A DNA stretch of 64,000 bases from Bradyrhizobium diazoefficiens (GTDB lineage Bacteria > Pseudomonadota > Alphaproteobacteria > Rhizobiales > Xanthobacteraceae): NCBI RefSeq assembly GCF_018131185.1, contig NZ_JAFCJE010000006.1, positions 469,595 through 533,594 of the forward strand, given 5' to 3'. A program made the translations under genes and the position numbers. Below the pieces are notes generated by a model. That model worked only from the letters and a program-made list of their open reading frames with translations, made no database searches and was not told the origin of the DNA. Numbering within the stretch: position 1 is the first letter of the stretch; each line of letters opens with the position of its first letter. This document shows, one piece after another, positions 55,020-63,997 of the stretch.

Positions 55020-55409
55020 TTGAAGCGCTCATGCAAGCTCTTGTGCTCGCTGGTTCTTCTCGGCTCCGCTGCGGTCCAGGCACAGGAGACTGGACAGGGC
55101 ACCGCTCATCGCCAGCATCCACTCCAGGACCAGGCGCTGCACGAGAAATTCTATTCGACCTGGCACATGCCGGACAATCCGAGCCTTAGTTGCTGCAACA
55201 GCGCTGACTGCTATCCGACCGATATCAAATACATCGACGGCCAGATCTATGCCCGACGCCGGGAGGACGGGAGATACATTCTGATCCCACCCCAGAAGGT
55301 GGAGCGAAACAGGGATAATCCGGACGGCCGAAACCACCTTTGCGCTCCACCGCCCGCCCTGTCTCCGTTGGACAGCGTTTACTGCTTCGCCCTGGGAGGT
55401 GCCACATGA
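55020..55409 (+). CDS. small exported Cys-containing protein
   Basis: The 129-residue protein has a signal peptide (KLLCSLVLLGSAAVQAQ) and a mature domain with SLSCCNSADCYPTDIKY and a later HLCAPPP, joined by GRYILIPPQKVERNRDNPDG. From memory this CCxxxDCxPT arrangement recurs in exported rhizobial proteins of unknown function. The start is TTG. Its stop overlaps the next ATG (ATGA). Confidence 0.72.
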   Translation: MKRSCKLLCSLVLLGSAAVQAQETGQGTAHRQHPLQDQALHEKFYSTWHMPDNPSLSCCNSADCYPTDIKYIDGQIYARRREDGRYILIPPQKVERNRDNPDGRNHLCAPPPALSPLDSVYCFALGGAT

Positions 55410-55594
55410 GATTCGCCTTCGTGCTCGTGAACGACCGGACCCCGTTCCGGCACACTTGGTGCATGCAGTGCTGCGAGGCCATCAGCGGCAGCTATCTCCG
55501 CGAGATCGCGACCCGTCTGCCTTACTGCGACTATCAGTGCTATGCGCTGTTCTGCGAGGCCCTCGCGACGGATGGCGTGAGGGTGGCGTCATGA
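55406..55594 (+). CDS. Cys-rich mini-protein, 62 aa
   Basis: MRFAFVLVNDRTPFRHTWCM is followed by CC, then LPYCDYQCYALFCEAL. The C-x2-C ... YCDYxCY pattern is also found in the next gene, so the two look like paralogs. The start overlaps the previous stop, and its own stop overlaps the next start (both ATGA), giving a tightly coupled run. No function is known. Confidence 0.65.
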   Translation: MRFAFVLVNDRTPFRHTWCMQCCEAISGSYLREIATRLPYCDYQCYALFCEALATDGVRVAS

Positions 55595-55953
55595 AATTCG
55601 TGGTGGTCAACCACGAGCCTCCGTTGCGCGCGGCCACGTGCAGCACCTGCTCGCGGTCGCTCTGCTCCGGCTATGTCCGGCATGCGCGCACACAGCGCCG
55701 TTACTGTGACTACGATTGCTACCGGCGCGGCGAACTCGTCCCGTTCTTCGTACAATGGCCGATGCCTGGGTGCACAGAACCGGCCGCCGCGAACGTCGAG
55801 CTCGCCGCTCGCAATATGATCGAGACGATGGCGGCCCTGGGTGCGGTCTGGTGCTGGAGCTGCACGATGCACGCTTGGACCTTCGCAAGAGCTTTGACCG
55901 GCGCATCCTTGGAAGGTCGCGATCCGATCACGCTGGAAGGAGGTGACATCTAG
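55591..55953 (+). CDS. Cys-rich protein, 120 aa
   Basis: The N-terminal half repeats the mini-protein pattern (MKFVVVNHEPPLRAATCSTC ... RRYCDYDCYRRGE). The second half adds a helical part with VWCWSCTMHAWTFARA. Two metal-binding clusters are likely. It is coupled to the gene before it by an ATGA overlap. No function is recognised. Confidence 0.62.
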   Translation: MKFVVVNHEPPLRAATCSTCSRSLCSGYVRHARTQRRYCDYDCYRRGELVPFFVQWPMPGCTEPAAANVELAARNMIETMAALGAVWCWSCTMHAWTFARALTGASLEGRDPITLEGGDI

Positions 55954-56029
55954 CTGCGCGACTGCACTCGCGTGGAAGCCGCAGCGACGTAACCTTGCAG
56001 GCGCCGGTGTTCAGCCCCGGCGGCGTCGA

Positions 56030-58216
56030 CTAGGGAGCGGGCGCTGCGGCCGCCACGGGTGCCGTTGCTCCGGCCTCGTGCGTCACCACACGCTCGTTGC
56101 TCTTGCCGGCGATCATGCTGCTGCCCTCGAACCGCGCGCGGTACACCAGCACGTTCTCGATTACGCGCTGGACGTAGTTGCGTGTCTCCGACAGCGGGAT
56201 GCGCTCGACCCAATCGACCGGATCGACCCTGGGATCCCGGGGGTCGCCGCGCGCCTGCACCCATTCGCGCACGCGGCCGCGGCCGGCATTGTAGCCGGCG
56301 AAGGTCATGATCTGGTTGCCGCGGTATTCCGAGAAAAGCGCGCTGAGCTCGGCCGCGCCCATCTGCGTGTTGTAGACGGGGTCGGAGACCATCTTGCCCC
56401 AGTCGTAAGTCAGTCCGAAACGTCTGGCGGTATCGCGTCCGGCCTCCGGCGTCACCTGCATCAGCCCGACCGCGTTGGCATGCGACTTGTCGCGCTGCTC
56501 GAAGGAGCTTTCGGTGCGCGCCACCGAATAGATCACGCTGGTCTCGATCGCGGGCGCGACCTGCTGGTGCTCGGGGATGCCGATGGTGGGGAAGGCGTAA
56601 TGGTCGAGCGCGAGCCCGCGCGCCAGCGCCGACTTGCCGACCTCCAGCATCACGCGCGCATCGTTGCGCCGGCCGGCGAGCTCGCCGAGCGCTTCGAGCG
56701 CCGCGACGTCGGTGCTCTCCTTGGCGAAATCCTGGGCATAGTAGAACACCATGTCGCGCTCGCCGATGTCGTAGAGCATGTCGGCGGCACGCACGCGCTC
56801 GTCTGCGGGCGGCGTGTCGGCCGAGGCCAGCACGGGCGAGGGCGCACGCAGCTCGATGCGGTCGAGACCGAGCTTTGCGCGCGCAAGCTGGCCGTAATAC
56901 GCGGTCGAATAGCGCGATGCCGCCCGATAGCTCATGCGCGCATCTGCGGTCGCGCCCATCGCCTCGGCGGCACGGCCGCGCCAGTAATGGGCACGCGACA
57001 GCGCGATCGGATTGGCCGAGCCTTCGTCGATGGCGGCGAAGTGCACCAGCGCCGCCTGGGGATCGTCGAGGAAGCGCAGCGCGATCCAGCCGCACATGAA
57101 ATGATAGTCGACGCGGTAGACTTCCTTCTCGGGCACCGCGGCGGTGCGAACCACGTCATAGGCCGTCCTGGACTTGCCCTGGTCGAGCAGCTTGCGCGCC
57201 AGCATGCGGCGCTCGCGCCACCAGGCATCGGTATCTTGCGCGGCCATGGTGTCGGGCTGGGCGGCGAGGATCACCTCGGCCGCGTCGTCGATGCGGTCGT
57301 TCTGGAGATGCCACTGGGCGCGGCACAGCACATAGCCGAGATCGCGTCGCGCCTCGGTCGGGACGTCCTCCAGATAGTCCTTGGCCTTGCTCGACTTGCC
57401 GGTGACGGCGGCGCAGGCCTTGGCGATCGCGAGCGCATCCTCGCCGAGCCGTTTTGCGGCGCGCCGCGCGCCCGAATAGTCCTTGGCGCCGAGCCGCTTG
57501 TCCATGCGGGCGCGATGATCGTCCGCGGTCAGGAGGTCGCGGAACGCCTCGTAGGAATCCTCCTCGCTGCGCTCCGACAATTCGTCCGCGCGCCAGGCCT
57601 CGCGCACGAGTCGCGCGGCCCTGTCGGCGTCGCCTTCGGCAAACAGCACGCGGGCGAGCGCGAACTTGCCCTTGGCGCTGGTCGGCCGGTCCATGGTGAA
57701 CTTGTGCACGGTGGCGGCGTCGGCCTTCTCCTGCCACAGCCGCGCCTCGGCGCGCCGGCGCAGCAACGCGCGGCTCGGCCAGTCCGGATTGGCCTCGAGG
57801 AAGGCGGCGTAACGCTTGAAATTCGCCGTGCTGTCGGAGTGGCGCAGCATGAACCAGTCCGCGAGCTTGCGTCCGGCGGGATCGGTGATGCGCTCGCGCG
57901 CTGCGCTCGCGTCATCGGTCTTGCCCTTGCGGGTGAGATCGATGGCGTCCTTCAGCGCGGCGAGGTCGCCGGTCAGCGGCGGTGTTGCGGGCTTGTCAGA
58001 CGGCGCTTCGTCGGCCTTCTTCGATTTGTGTCTGGCCTCGGCATGCTTGCCGTGGCGCGACTTCACCGCCGTGTGGCGATGCTTGCCGCCCTTCGCCTCA
58101 TGCGTCTTCTTCGGCGCGGACGATTTGTGGCTGCTCTTGGCCGCCATCTCGGTGGGAAGAAGGGCCATTGCGGCCACGGCAACGACACACGCGAGCGAGC
58201 GTAGGCACTGGTTCAT
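56030..58216 (-). CDS. slt: soluble lytic murein transglycosylase
   Basis: Cleaves the glycan strands of peptidoglycan in the periplasm. The 728-residue protein has a signal peptide (MNQCLRSLACVVAVAAMALL), a long Lys/His-rich spacer, an alpha-superhelical ring (about 75-520) and a C-terminal Slt domain with the catalytic Glu in SVARTESSFEQR, then NAVGLMQVTPEAG and FAGYNAGRGRV. An Ala/Pro tail ends it. The start at 58216 follows AGGGGGA. Confidence 0.92.
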   Translation of the reverse strand: MNQCLRSLACVVAVAAMALLPTEMAAKSSHKSSAPKKTHEAKGGKHRHTAVKSRHGKHAEARHKSKKADEAPSDKPATPPLTGDLAALKDAIDLTRKGKTDDASAARERITDPAGRKLADWFMLRHSDSTANFKRYAAFLEANPDWPSRALLRRRAEARLWQEKADAATVHKFTMDRPTSAKGKFALARVLFAEGDADRAARLVREAWRADELSERSEEDSYEAFRDLLTADDHRARMDKRLGAKDYSGARRAAKRLGEDALAIAKACAAVTGKSSKAKDYLEDVPTEARRDLGYVLCRAQWHLQNDRIDDAAEVILAAQPDTMAAQDTDAWWRERRMLARKLLDQGKSRTAYDVVRTAAVPEKEVYRVDYHFMCGWIALRFLDDPQAALVHFAAIDEGSANPIALSRAHYWRGRAAEAMGATADARMSYRAASRYSTAYYGQLARAKLGLDRIELRAPSPVLASADTPPADERVRAADMLYDIGERDMVFYYAQDFAKESTDVAALEALGELAGRRNDARVMLEVGKSALARGLALDHYAFPTIGIPEHQQVAPAIETSVIYSVARTESSFEQRDKSHANAVGLMQVTPEAGRDTARRFGLTYDWGKMVSDPVYNTQMGAAELSALFSEYRGNQIMTFAGYNAGRGRVREWVQARGDPRDPRVDPVDWVERIPLSETRNYVQRVIENVLVYRARFEGSSMIAGKSNERVVTHEAGATAPVAAAAPAP

Positions 58217-58538
58217 TCCATGGTCCCCCTGCGAAACCACTACAAACCAAGGTCCGCGACGACATGCGGCTTGAGAATCAAGGCACCGACACGGTGCATC
58301 ACTACCGTGTCGCATCCTCACGCTGTCGCAACAATGCGGCAAAATACGGATGTGATGAGGGAACTCCCGCGCTGGGGGAATGAAGGATGGCCTCTTAAGC
58401 CTTTGTTAACGAAACCGGACCCGCGCGACGGTTTGGCCGGGTCCAGGGCGTCAGCAGGGACAGATTGCGCGTGTTCCCGAATCCCGATCCGGTGTATGGA
58501 ATCCCTCGCTTCGTCCTTTGAGCCTTTGCCCCGCGCCT
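58217..58538. other. intergenic region between divergent slt and cyclase genes
   Basis: These 322 bases carry the two promoters; I see no gene, hairpin or repeat that stands out. Confidence 0.4.
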
Positions 58539-60275
58539 ATGCCGATTTTCAACCAGTCGATCCGGCGCAAGATCGTCGGCATCGCCCTCGGATTGATCGT
58601 CCTGATGCTGGTCACCTCGATCCTGTCGATGGTGATGTCGAGCCAGGTCGGTGTCCTCCTGGGCGAGCTGACCAACCGCTACATCCCGGCCTACAGCCAT
58701 CTGGCCCGCGCCAATATCCGTTCGCTGGAGCGCGCCCTGGCGCTGCGGCAAATGGTCATGACCAAGATGGGGGCGTCGTCGGACGAGGAGACGTATGCGG
58801 CGCGGCTTCGCGACTTCGAGGCATTGGACCGCAAGTTCGAGGAAGAAGCCGAGGCAGCGCGCAAGCTCATCAACGCGATCATCGATGATCCCAGGACGTA
58901 TTCCGACAATGCCGCGCTGGCACGGCTCGACGTCCGCATCGAGAGCGCCGTCACCGAGTTGCGGCGCAATCTGGACGAGGGCAATGCGAAACTGCTCAAG
59001 CAGATCGAGGCCAAGGACGTGGTCCAGGCCCGCGCCACGCTGGAACAGCTGGACACCCTGCGCGATGCGTTCAACCGGAAGGTCGACGCGATCAGGGCCG
59101 ACATGCTGACGCAGGTCTTCTTCTCGACGTCGCAAGTGATTGGCCGCCAATACCAGGCCATCATCGTGTCGGGAGCCGTGACCTTGCTCGCGGCGGTGCT
59201 CGGATTTGCCTTTGCGCTCCTGGTGTCCAGCGGTATCACGCGCCCGGTGCGGCTGCTGCTCGCCGGCACCCGCGAGGTCGAAGCCGGTCGCTTCGACAAG
59301 ACCATCACCGTCTCCACCCAGGACGAGATCGGCGAACTCGCCGCGGCGTTCAACCGCATGACCGAGCAGCTCAGGCACAACGAGCGCGTCCGCGAGACCT
59401 TTGGCCGCTACATCGATCCCAAGGTGGTGCAGGGGCTGATCGACCGGCCGGAGATCGCGATCGACGGCGAGCGCCGGGTCATGACCATCATGTTCTGCGA
59501 CATGAGCGGCTTCACCGCGATGAGCGAGGGCATGACCCCGCGCGGGCTCGTGCGAGTGATGAACCATTATTTCACGGTGATGTCCGCCCCCATCAGGGGC
59601 AATCGCGGCATCATCGACAAATATATCGGCGATGCCATCATGTCCTATTGGGGCCCGCCCTTCATCGAGGACGACGAGCAGGCGTTGCTCGCGGGCCTCG
59701 CCGCCATCGAGATGACCGAGCAGGTGCCGGCGCTCCAGAAGCAGCTGCCCGACCTGCTCGGCATCCGCGCCATGCCGGCGCCGTGCGATTTGCGGGTCGG
59801 CATCGCCACCGGCGAGGTCCTGACCGGCAGCATCGGTTCCGAATTGATGATGAGCTTTACGGTGATGGGGGATGCCGTGAACCTCGCTTCCCGGCTGGAG
59901 GCCGTCAACAAGGTTTACGGCACCCGCATCCTGATCGCGCAGGCCACCGCTGATGCGGTCGGATCGCGGCTCGAACTGCGCGAGATCGATCGTCTCGCGG
60001 TCGCCGGCCAGAGCGCGCCGCAGGCGATCTTCGAAGTGATGGCGAGGGCGGGCGCGCTCACCGGCGCACAGGACAGCCTGCGCATGCACTATGCCGAAGC
60101 GCTCGCCGCCTATCGCGCCCGGCGCTTCGAGGAGGCGCGCGCTGCTTTCAACGCGGCGCTCGAAGCCGTCCCCGGCGACGGACCGTCGCGCGCGATGCTC
60201 GGCCGCATCGCGCAGTTCGAGGCGAGCCCGCCGGACGCCGGCTGGGACGGCGCCTGGCGGCTGGACAGCAAATAG
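58539..60275 (+). CDS. membrane class III adenylate/guanylate cyclase with HAMP domain
   Basis: The 578-residue protein has two membrane helices (about 12-35 and 205-228) around a helical periplasmic sensor, a HAMP linker (SSGITRPVRLLLAGTREVEAG), and a class III cyclase domain. Metal-binding D321 (FCDMSGF) and D365 (YIGDAIM) are present, with K361 and the GDAVNLASRLE segment, so it should be active. K361 suggests ATP over GTP. A short TPR-like tail follows (YAEALAAYRARRFEEARAAFNAALE). The glutaminase in this window has a cNMP domain, but no link is shown. Confidence 0.93.
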   Translation: MPIFNQSIRRKIVGIALGLIVLMLVTSILSMVMSSQVGVLLGELTNRYIPAYSHLARANIRSLERALALRQMVMTKMGASSDEETYAARLRDFEALDRKFEEEAEAARKLINAIIDDPRTYSDNAALARLDVRIESAVTELRRNLDEGNAKLLKQIEAKDVVQARATLEQLDTLRDAFNRKVDAIRADMLTQVFFSTSQVIGRQYQAIIVSGAVTLLAAVLGFAFALLVSSGITRPVRLLLAGTREVEAGRFDKTITVSTQDEIGELAAAFNRMTEQLRHNERVRETFGRYIDPKVVQGLIDRPEIAIDGERRVMTIMFCDMSGFTAMSEGMTPRGLVRVMNHYFTVMSAPIRGNRGIIDKYIGDAIMSYWGPPFIEDDEQALLAGLAAIEMTEQVPALQKQLPDLLGIRAMPAPCDLRVGIATGEVLTGSIGSELMMSFTVMGDAVNLASRLEAVNKVYGTRILIAQATADAVGSRLELREIDRLAVAGQSAPQAIFEVMARAGALTGAQDSLRMHYAEALAAYRARRFEEARAAFNAALEAVPGDGPSRAMLGRIAQFEASPPDAGWDGAWRLDSK

Positions 60276-60379
60276 CTGCCGCCCCGGAAAAATTGTTTCT
60301 ACTCGATAACGATGTTCGCCGTGACCTATTTCCCGGGCTTAGGTTGGATGTCCTTGAGGCGTTTGACGGGGACACGCCG

Positions 60380-60556
60380 ATGACGGAACTTCAGGACAGG
60401 CTGGAACGGTTCGAGACGCTGACCGCCGAATGCGAGCTGATTGCCAAGCTCGCGACCGACAGCACCAAGCGCGAGTTCTATCTGAAGCTTTCGGAGCAGT
60501 ACCGTCAGTTGGCGACGGACATGCGGCAGGCGATCGCGACCAAGGCCGCGGCCTGA
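60380..60556 (+). CDS. small helical hypothetical protein, 58 aa
   Basis: MTELQDRLERFETLTAECEL leads an all-helical, charged mini-protein with AKLATDSTKREFYLKLSEQYRQLA. GGGGA lies before the ATG at 60380; an upstream TTG would add an unlikely extension. From memory, similar proteins occur singly or in many copies in Bradyrhizobium. No function is known. Confidence 0.6.
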   Translation: MTELQDRLERFETLTAECELIAKLATDSTKREFYLKLSEQYRQLATDMRQAIATKAAA

Positions 60557-60604
60557 GGCCGGCTGCAATCCGTTCTTAAGGTTTGGCGCGCATCCTTGAC
60601 GCAG

Positions 60605-60653
60605 CGAGCGATCGCTCGTGCTGGGAAGGCCGGGGTTCGCTGCAGTGCAGCGT
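60605..60653. other. two short palindromes upstream of the lipoprotein gene
   Basis: A perfect 14-base palindrome CGAGCGATCGCTCG (60605-60618) and CGCTGCA-G-TGCAGCG (60639-60653) lie 40-90 bases before the start at 60695. They may be a terminator for the preceding gene or operator sites. Confidence 0.35.
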
Positions 60654-60694
60654 GCCTCGCGAGTGTCATTTGCCATGCTCGACAGGGCAATCAC

Positions 60695-60907
60695 ATGCGC
60701 CTCGTTGCCGTGATCATATTTGCGCTCATGATGGCGTCCTGCAATCAGGATCAGGACATCACCGGCTCGACATCGGCCTGCCCGATGCGGAACTACAGCT
60801 CGTACAATCCCCGCGACATGAACCAGTGTGTCAATGCCTGCAGATCCTGCGATCGCGGCACCACGGTCACGTGCACGACCTCCTGCACCCTCAAGGGCGC
60901 GCGCTGA
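60695..60907 (+). CDS. small Cys-rich lipoprotein
   Basis: The 70-residue product has a short signal with lipobox-like LMMASC, so it is probably lipidated at C16. The mature part has seven further cysteines (SACPMRN, NQCVNACRSCDR, VTCTTSCTL), which may form disulfides. ACAGGG precedes the start. Function is unknown. Confidence 0.6.
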   Translation: MRLVAVIIFALMMASCNQDQDITGSTSACPMRNYSSYNPRDMNQCVNACRSCDRGTTVTCTTSCTLKGAR

Positions 60908-60989
60908 GAGCAACCGGCGGTGCTTGGGCACCGGAACGATTCACCTGGGTTAATCATTGAAGAAGCGGAAGGACGCGGAGTCCGATGAA

Positions 60990-61247
60990 ATGGGTATGCT
61001 CGATCCCGGTCGATTTCTGGTGTCCTGCTCGCACTGCGATGCCTGGCCGATGGCGGTCAACGTGAAGCGATCGAGCTGGTGGGCGTCCCCGCATGAGGTC
61101 CGCTTTGTCTGCACGCGCTGCCGACGCGAGGAAACCGCGATCGTCTCGGCCTCCGGCGAATTGACTCCGATCAAGCGCGTCGATGTTCCGCCACGCGACG
61201 TCGCTGCCGCCTGGGCACAGGCCCAGCGTTTGCGAGGGCGGACCTGA
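60990..61247 (+). CDS. small zinc-ribbon protein, 85 aa
   Basis: Two CxxC pairs (SCSHCDAW and VCTRCRRE) about 28 residues apart form a likely zinc ribbon, followed by a Pro-containing acidic segment and a helix (DVAAAWAQAQRLRG). ATG at 60990 was chosen over a TTG at 60957 because GGAG precedes it. No function is recognised. Confidence 0.6.
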   Translation: MGMLDPGRFLVSCSHCDAWPMAVNVKRSSWWASPHEVRFVCTRCRREETAIVSASGELTPIKRVDVPPRDVAAAWAQAQRLRGRT

Positions 61248-61308
61248 GCGCGGTGACAACGGCCACCGGTCGATTGACTCCCCGGCGGAACGACACGTAA
61301 GTTGATCG

Positions 61309-61496
61309 GTGACGGTTCTCCTCAGGGAGATCAAAAGGGAATGTGGTGCGGGATTGTCCCAACGGGAATTGTCTCAACGCCACGGCTGCCCCCGCAACTG
61401 TAAGCGGTGAATCTTTCGTCCTATGCCACTGGGAACTCGGTCCTGGGAAGGCGACGTAAGGTAACGACCCGCGAGCCAGGAGACCTGCCGTCAGCC
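61309..61496 (+). ncRNA. cobalamin (B12) riboswitch
   Basis: The conserved elements follow in order: ACGGTTCTCCTCAGGGAG, AAAAGGGAATGTGGTGCG, the B12 box region GCTGCCCCCGCAACTGTAAG with CGG, CCACTGGG, GGGAAGGCG and GCGAGCCAGGAGACCTGCCG. It is 126 bases upstream of the TonB-dependent receptor, which it should shut off when cobalamin is plentiful. Confidence 0.93.
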
Positions 61497-61621
61497 GTGG
61501 TCACACGCGAAGATGTCGGTCGGGGAGTGCAGACATCGGCTTCACCGGAGCAATCCATCGCTCCACCGTGAAACCTCGTTCGCTGTGACGTGCCACTGAC
61601 GTCATACCGAGGTTTACAATT

Positions 61622-63847
61622 GTGTCCCGTCTTGTCTCTGCCGCCGGGCGCCTCAGCGCTGGCCTGTTCGCGTCCGTTGCCTTCCATTCGCTCGATCTCT
61701 CTCCGGCCTTCGCCCAGCAGGTCCTTGCCGAGCAGCTGCCACCGATTGAAGTGACCAAGCCCGACGACCAGAACCGCACGCGGGCCAGGGCGACCGGTGA
61801 CGGCGCGACGAGGCCCCGCGCGACGGCCGATGTCGCGCCGTCGGGCAATGGCGCCGGCTCGGCCGTCGAGGCTGTCGCCGGCAACGGCGGTATCGTCGGT
61901 GCTGCCACGACCGTCGTCACGGCCGCGGATATCGCGCACGCGCCGTCGCAGACGCTGGCCGAGATCATCGCGACGCAGACGCCGGGGGCCCAGATCACGA
62001 CGTTCTATGGCGGCCCGATCGGTGCCAAGACCGGCGTGGACCTGCGCGGCTTCGGCGCGTTTGCAACCGCCAACACGCTGGTGCTGGTCAACGGACGGCG
62101 GCTGAACGACGTCGACATGGCACAGGTGGACCTTTCCACCATCCCGCTCAATTCCATCGAGCGTATCGAGATCACGCGCGGCAATTCCGGAGCGGTGCTC
62201 TATGGCGACAACGCGGTCGGCGGCGTGATCAACATCGTCACCAAAAGCGGCGTCGGCGGACCGCCCGTGACCGCGCGCATCGAGGCCGGCTTCGGCTCGT
62301 TCAACACGGGGCTCGGCAACGTCTCGACCTCGCTCAATTCCGGTCCGTGGTCGACCTCGTTCTATGGCAATGCCGTCAGGACCGATGGCTACCGCGACAA
62401 TAATCGCTATTCCCAGCAGAACGGCGTCGGCAATCTCAATTACGCGACACCGGGCCTGACCGCTTTTCTCACCGTCACGGGCGATCATCAGGAGTTGCGG
62501 CTGCCGGGCGGGCGCACCGTCGACCCATCGATCGGCCTCGACGAGGTCGCGACCGACCGGCGAGGGACCAGCACGCCGTTCAACTATGCCAACCAGCAGG
62601 GCTTCAGCGCGACCGCGGGCTTCACCAAGACCCTCGTCAACGGAGTCGATCTCATCGTCGACGGCGGCGTGCGCGACAAGAAACAGCAGAGTGCGTTCTT
62701 CTCCAGCCCGGTGCCGGTTCCGGGCTTCTTCACGTCGACCTATGCCGATTCCCATCTGACCACGTGGTCGATCACACCGCGGCTCAGCGTGAAGAGCCTG
62801 CTGCTCGGAATGCCATCGCAGCTCCTCACCGGCATCGACTATTACGATGCGAGCTTTCAGCAGAACCGCGGCGCCGGGCAGGGGCTCTCCCCCTGGCATA
62901 ATTACGACCTCAGGCAGCAGACGGTTGCGGGCTATTTTCAGCACACATTGGGCGTGTCGCCTGCGACCGACATTTCCTATGGCGCGCGGGTGCAGACGAT
63001 CAATCTTGCGGCGCGCGACAATTTCGACCCGGCGGCGCCGTTCAACGCCGACATCGGCGCCCTCCCGCTCCAGAGCGATGAAACCCAATATGCGCTGCAT
63101 CTCGGGGCCGAGCATCGCCTCAATGAGGTGGTCTCGCTGTTCGGCCGCGCCGCGCGCGCGTTCCGCACGCCCGACGTGGACGAGCGCCTGTCCTCAGGGC
63201 CGTCCTTCGATCCCCTGACCTTCGCTGCGATCCCGCAAACGTTTCAACTCAAGACCCAGACCTCGCAGGACATCGAGGGCGGCCTGCGCATCAAGGGCGG
63301 CGGACTGCAGCTGCAGAGCAGCCTCTATCTGATGGACCTCACCAACGAGGTCCATTTCAACCCGGTGCTGTTCTACAACACCAACCTCGATCCGACCCGC
63401 CGCTACGGCTCGGAGACCAGCCTGTCCTATCGCGTCAACGACGCTCTGCTGCTGCGCTCCGGCATGGCCTATACCCGCGCCGTCTTCCGCGAAGGCATCT
63501 GGACCGGCAATGACGTGCCGCTGGTGTCGCGCTACACCGCGAGTGCGGGCGTCACCTGGAACATCTGGCAGAACTATTTGGTGCTCGACGCCACCGCGCG
63601 GTTCTGGAGCGAGCGGCGCATGGACAACGATCAGGCGGGCACACAGAAGCCGATTCCCGCCAACGGCACGATCGACCTCAAGCTCAGCGGCCAGGTTGAC
63701 CGCTACTTCTGGTCGCTCAGCGTCAACAATGTGCTGAATGCGCTCTACTACGATTACGCCATCGCAAGCACCTTCACGGACGGCCGCTTCAGCGCTTATC
63801 CGCTGCCCGGCCGCACCTATCTGCTCAAGGCCGGCGCAACTTTCTGA
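61622..63847 (+). CDS. TonB-dependent outer-membrane receptor, BtuB-like
   Basis: The 741-residue receptor has a signal peptide (about 1-31, ending PAFAQ), a low-complexity Arg/Ala linker, the plug domain (TLVLVNGRRLNDVDMAQVDL; ITRGNSGAVLYGDNAVGGVINI) and a beta-barrel ending in Phe (RTYLLKAGATF). The riboswitch just upstream makes cobalamin the best-supported ligand. A typical TonB box is not obvious, though PPIEVTKP near residue 40 is a candidate. It starts with GTG; the ribosome binding site is weak. Confidence 0.9.
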   Translation: MSRLVSAAGRLSAGLFASVAFHSLDLSPAFAQQVLAEQLPPIEVTKPDDQNRTRARATGDGATRPRATADVAPSGNGAGSAVEAVAGNGGIVGAATTVVTAADIAHAPSQTLAEIIATQTPGAQITTFYGGPIGAKTGVDLRGFGAFATANTLVLVNGRRLNDVDMAQVDLSTIPLNSIERIEITRGNSGAVLYGDNAVGGVINIVTKSGVGGPPVTARIEAGFGSFNTGLGNVSTSLNSGPWSTSFYGNAVRTDGYRDNNRYSQQNGVGNLNYATPGLTAFLTVTGDHQELRLPGGRTVDPSIGLDEVATDRRGTSTPFNYANQQGFSATAGFTKTLVNGVDLIVDGGVRDKKQQSAFFSSPVPVPGFFTSTYADSHLTTWSITPRLSVKSLLLGMPSQLLTGIDYYDASFQQNRGAGQGLSPWHNYDLRQQTVAGYFQHTLGVSPATDISYGARVQTINLAARDNFDPAAPFNADIGALPLQSDETQYALHLGAEHRLNEVVSLFGRAARAFRTPDVDERLSSGPSFDPLTFAAIPQTFQLKTQTSQDIEGGLRIKGGGLQLQSSLYLMDLTNEVHFNPVLFYNTNLDPTRRYGSETSLSYRVNDALLLRSGMAYTRAVFREGIWTGNDVPLVSRYTASAGVTWNIWQNYLVLDATARFWSERRMDNDQAGTQKPIPANGTIDLKLSGQVDRYFWSLSVNNVLNALYYDYAIASTFTDGRFSAYPLPGRTYLLKAGATF

Positions 63848-63997
63848 TCAGCACGCCAGTCAATGGACCAGAGCGTGATGGGACGATCGCGCCTGTGTCG
63901 GCCTCTGTCAACCCAGCGTCGCAAAAATATTCCACTTTACCGAAATTCGGTTTCGGCGTATGTGTCGTGCATCCCGGCTCACTCAAGAGGGGCGATC

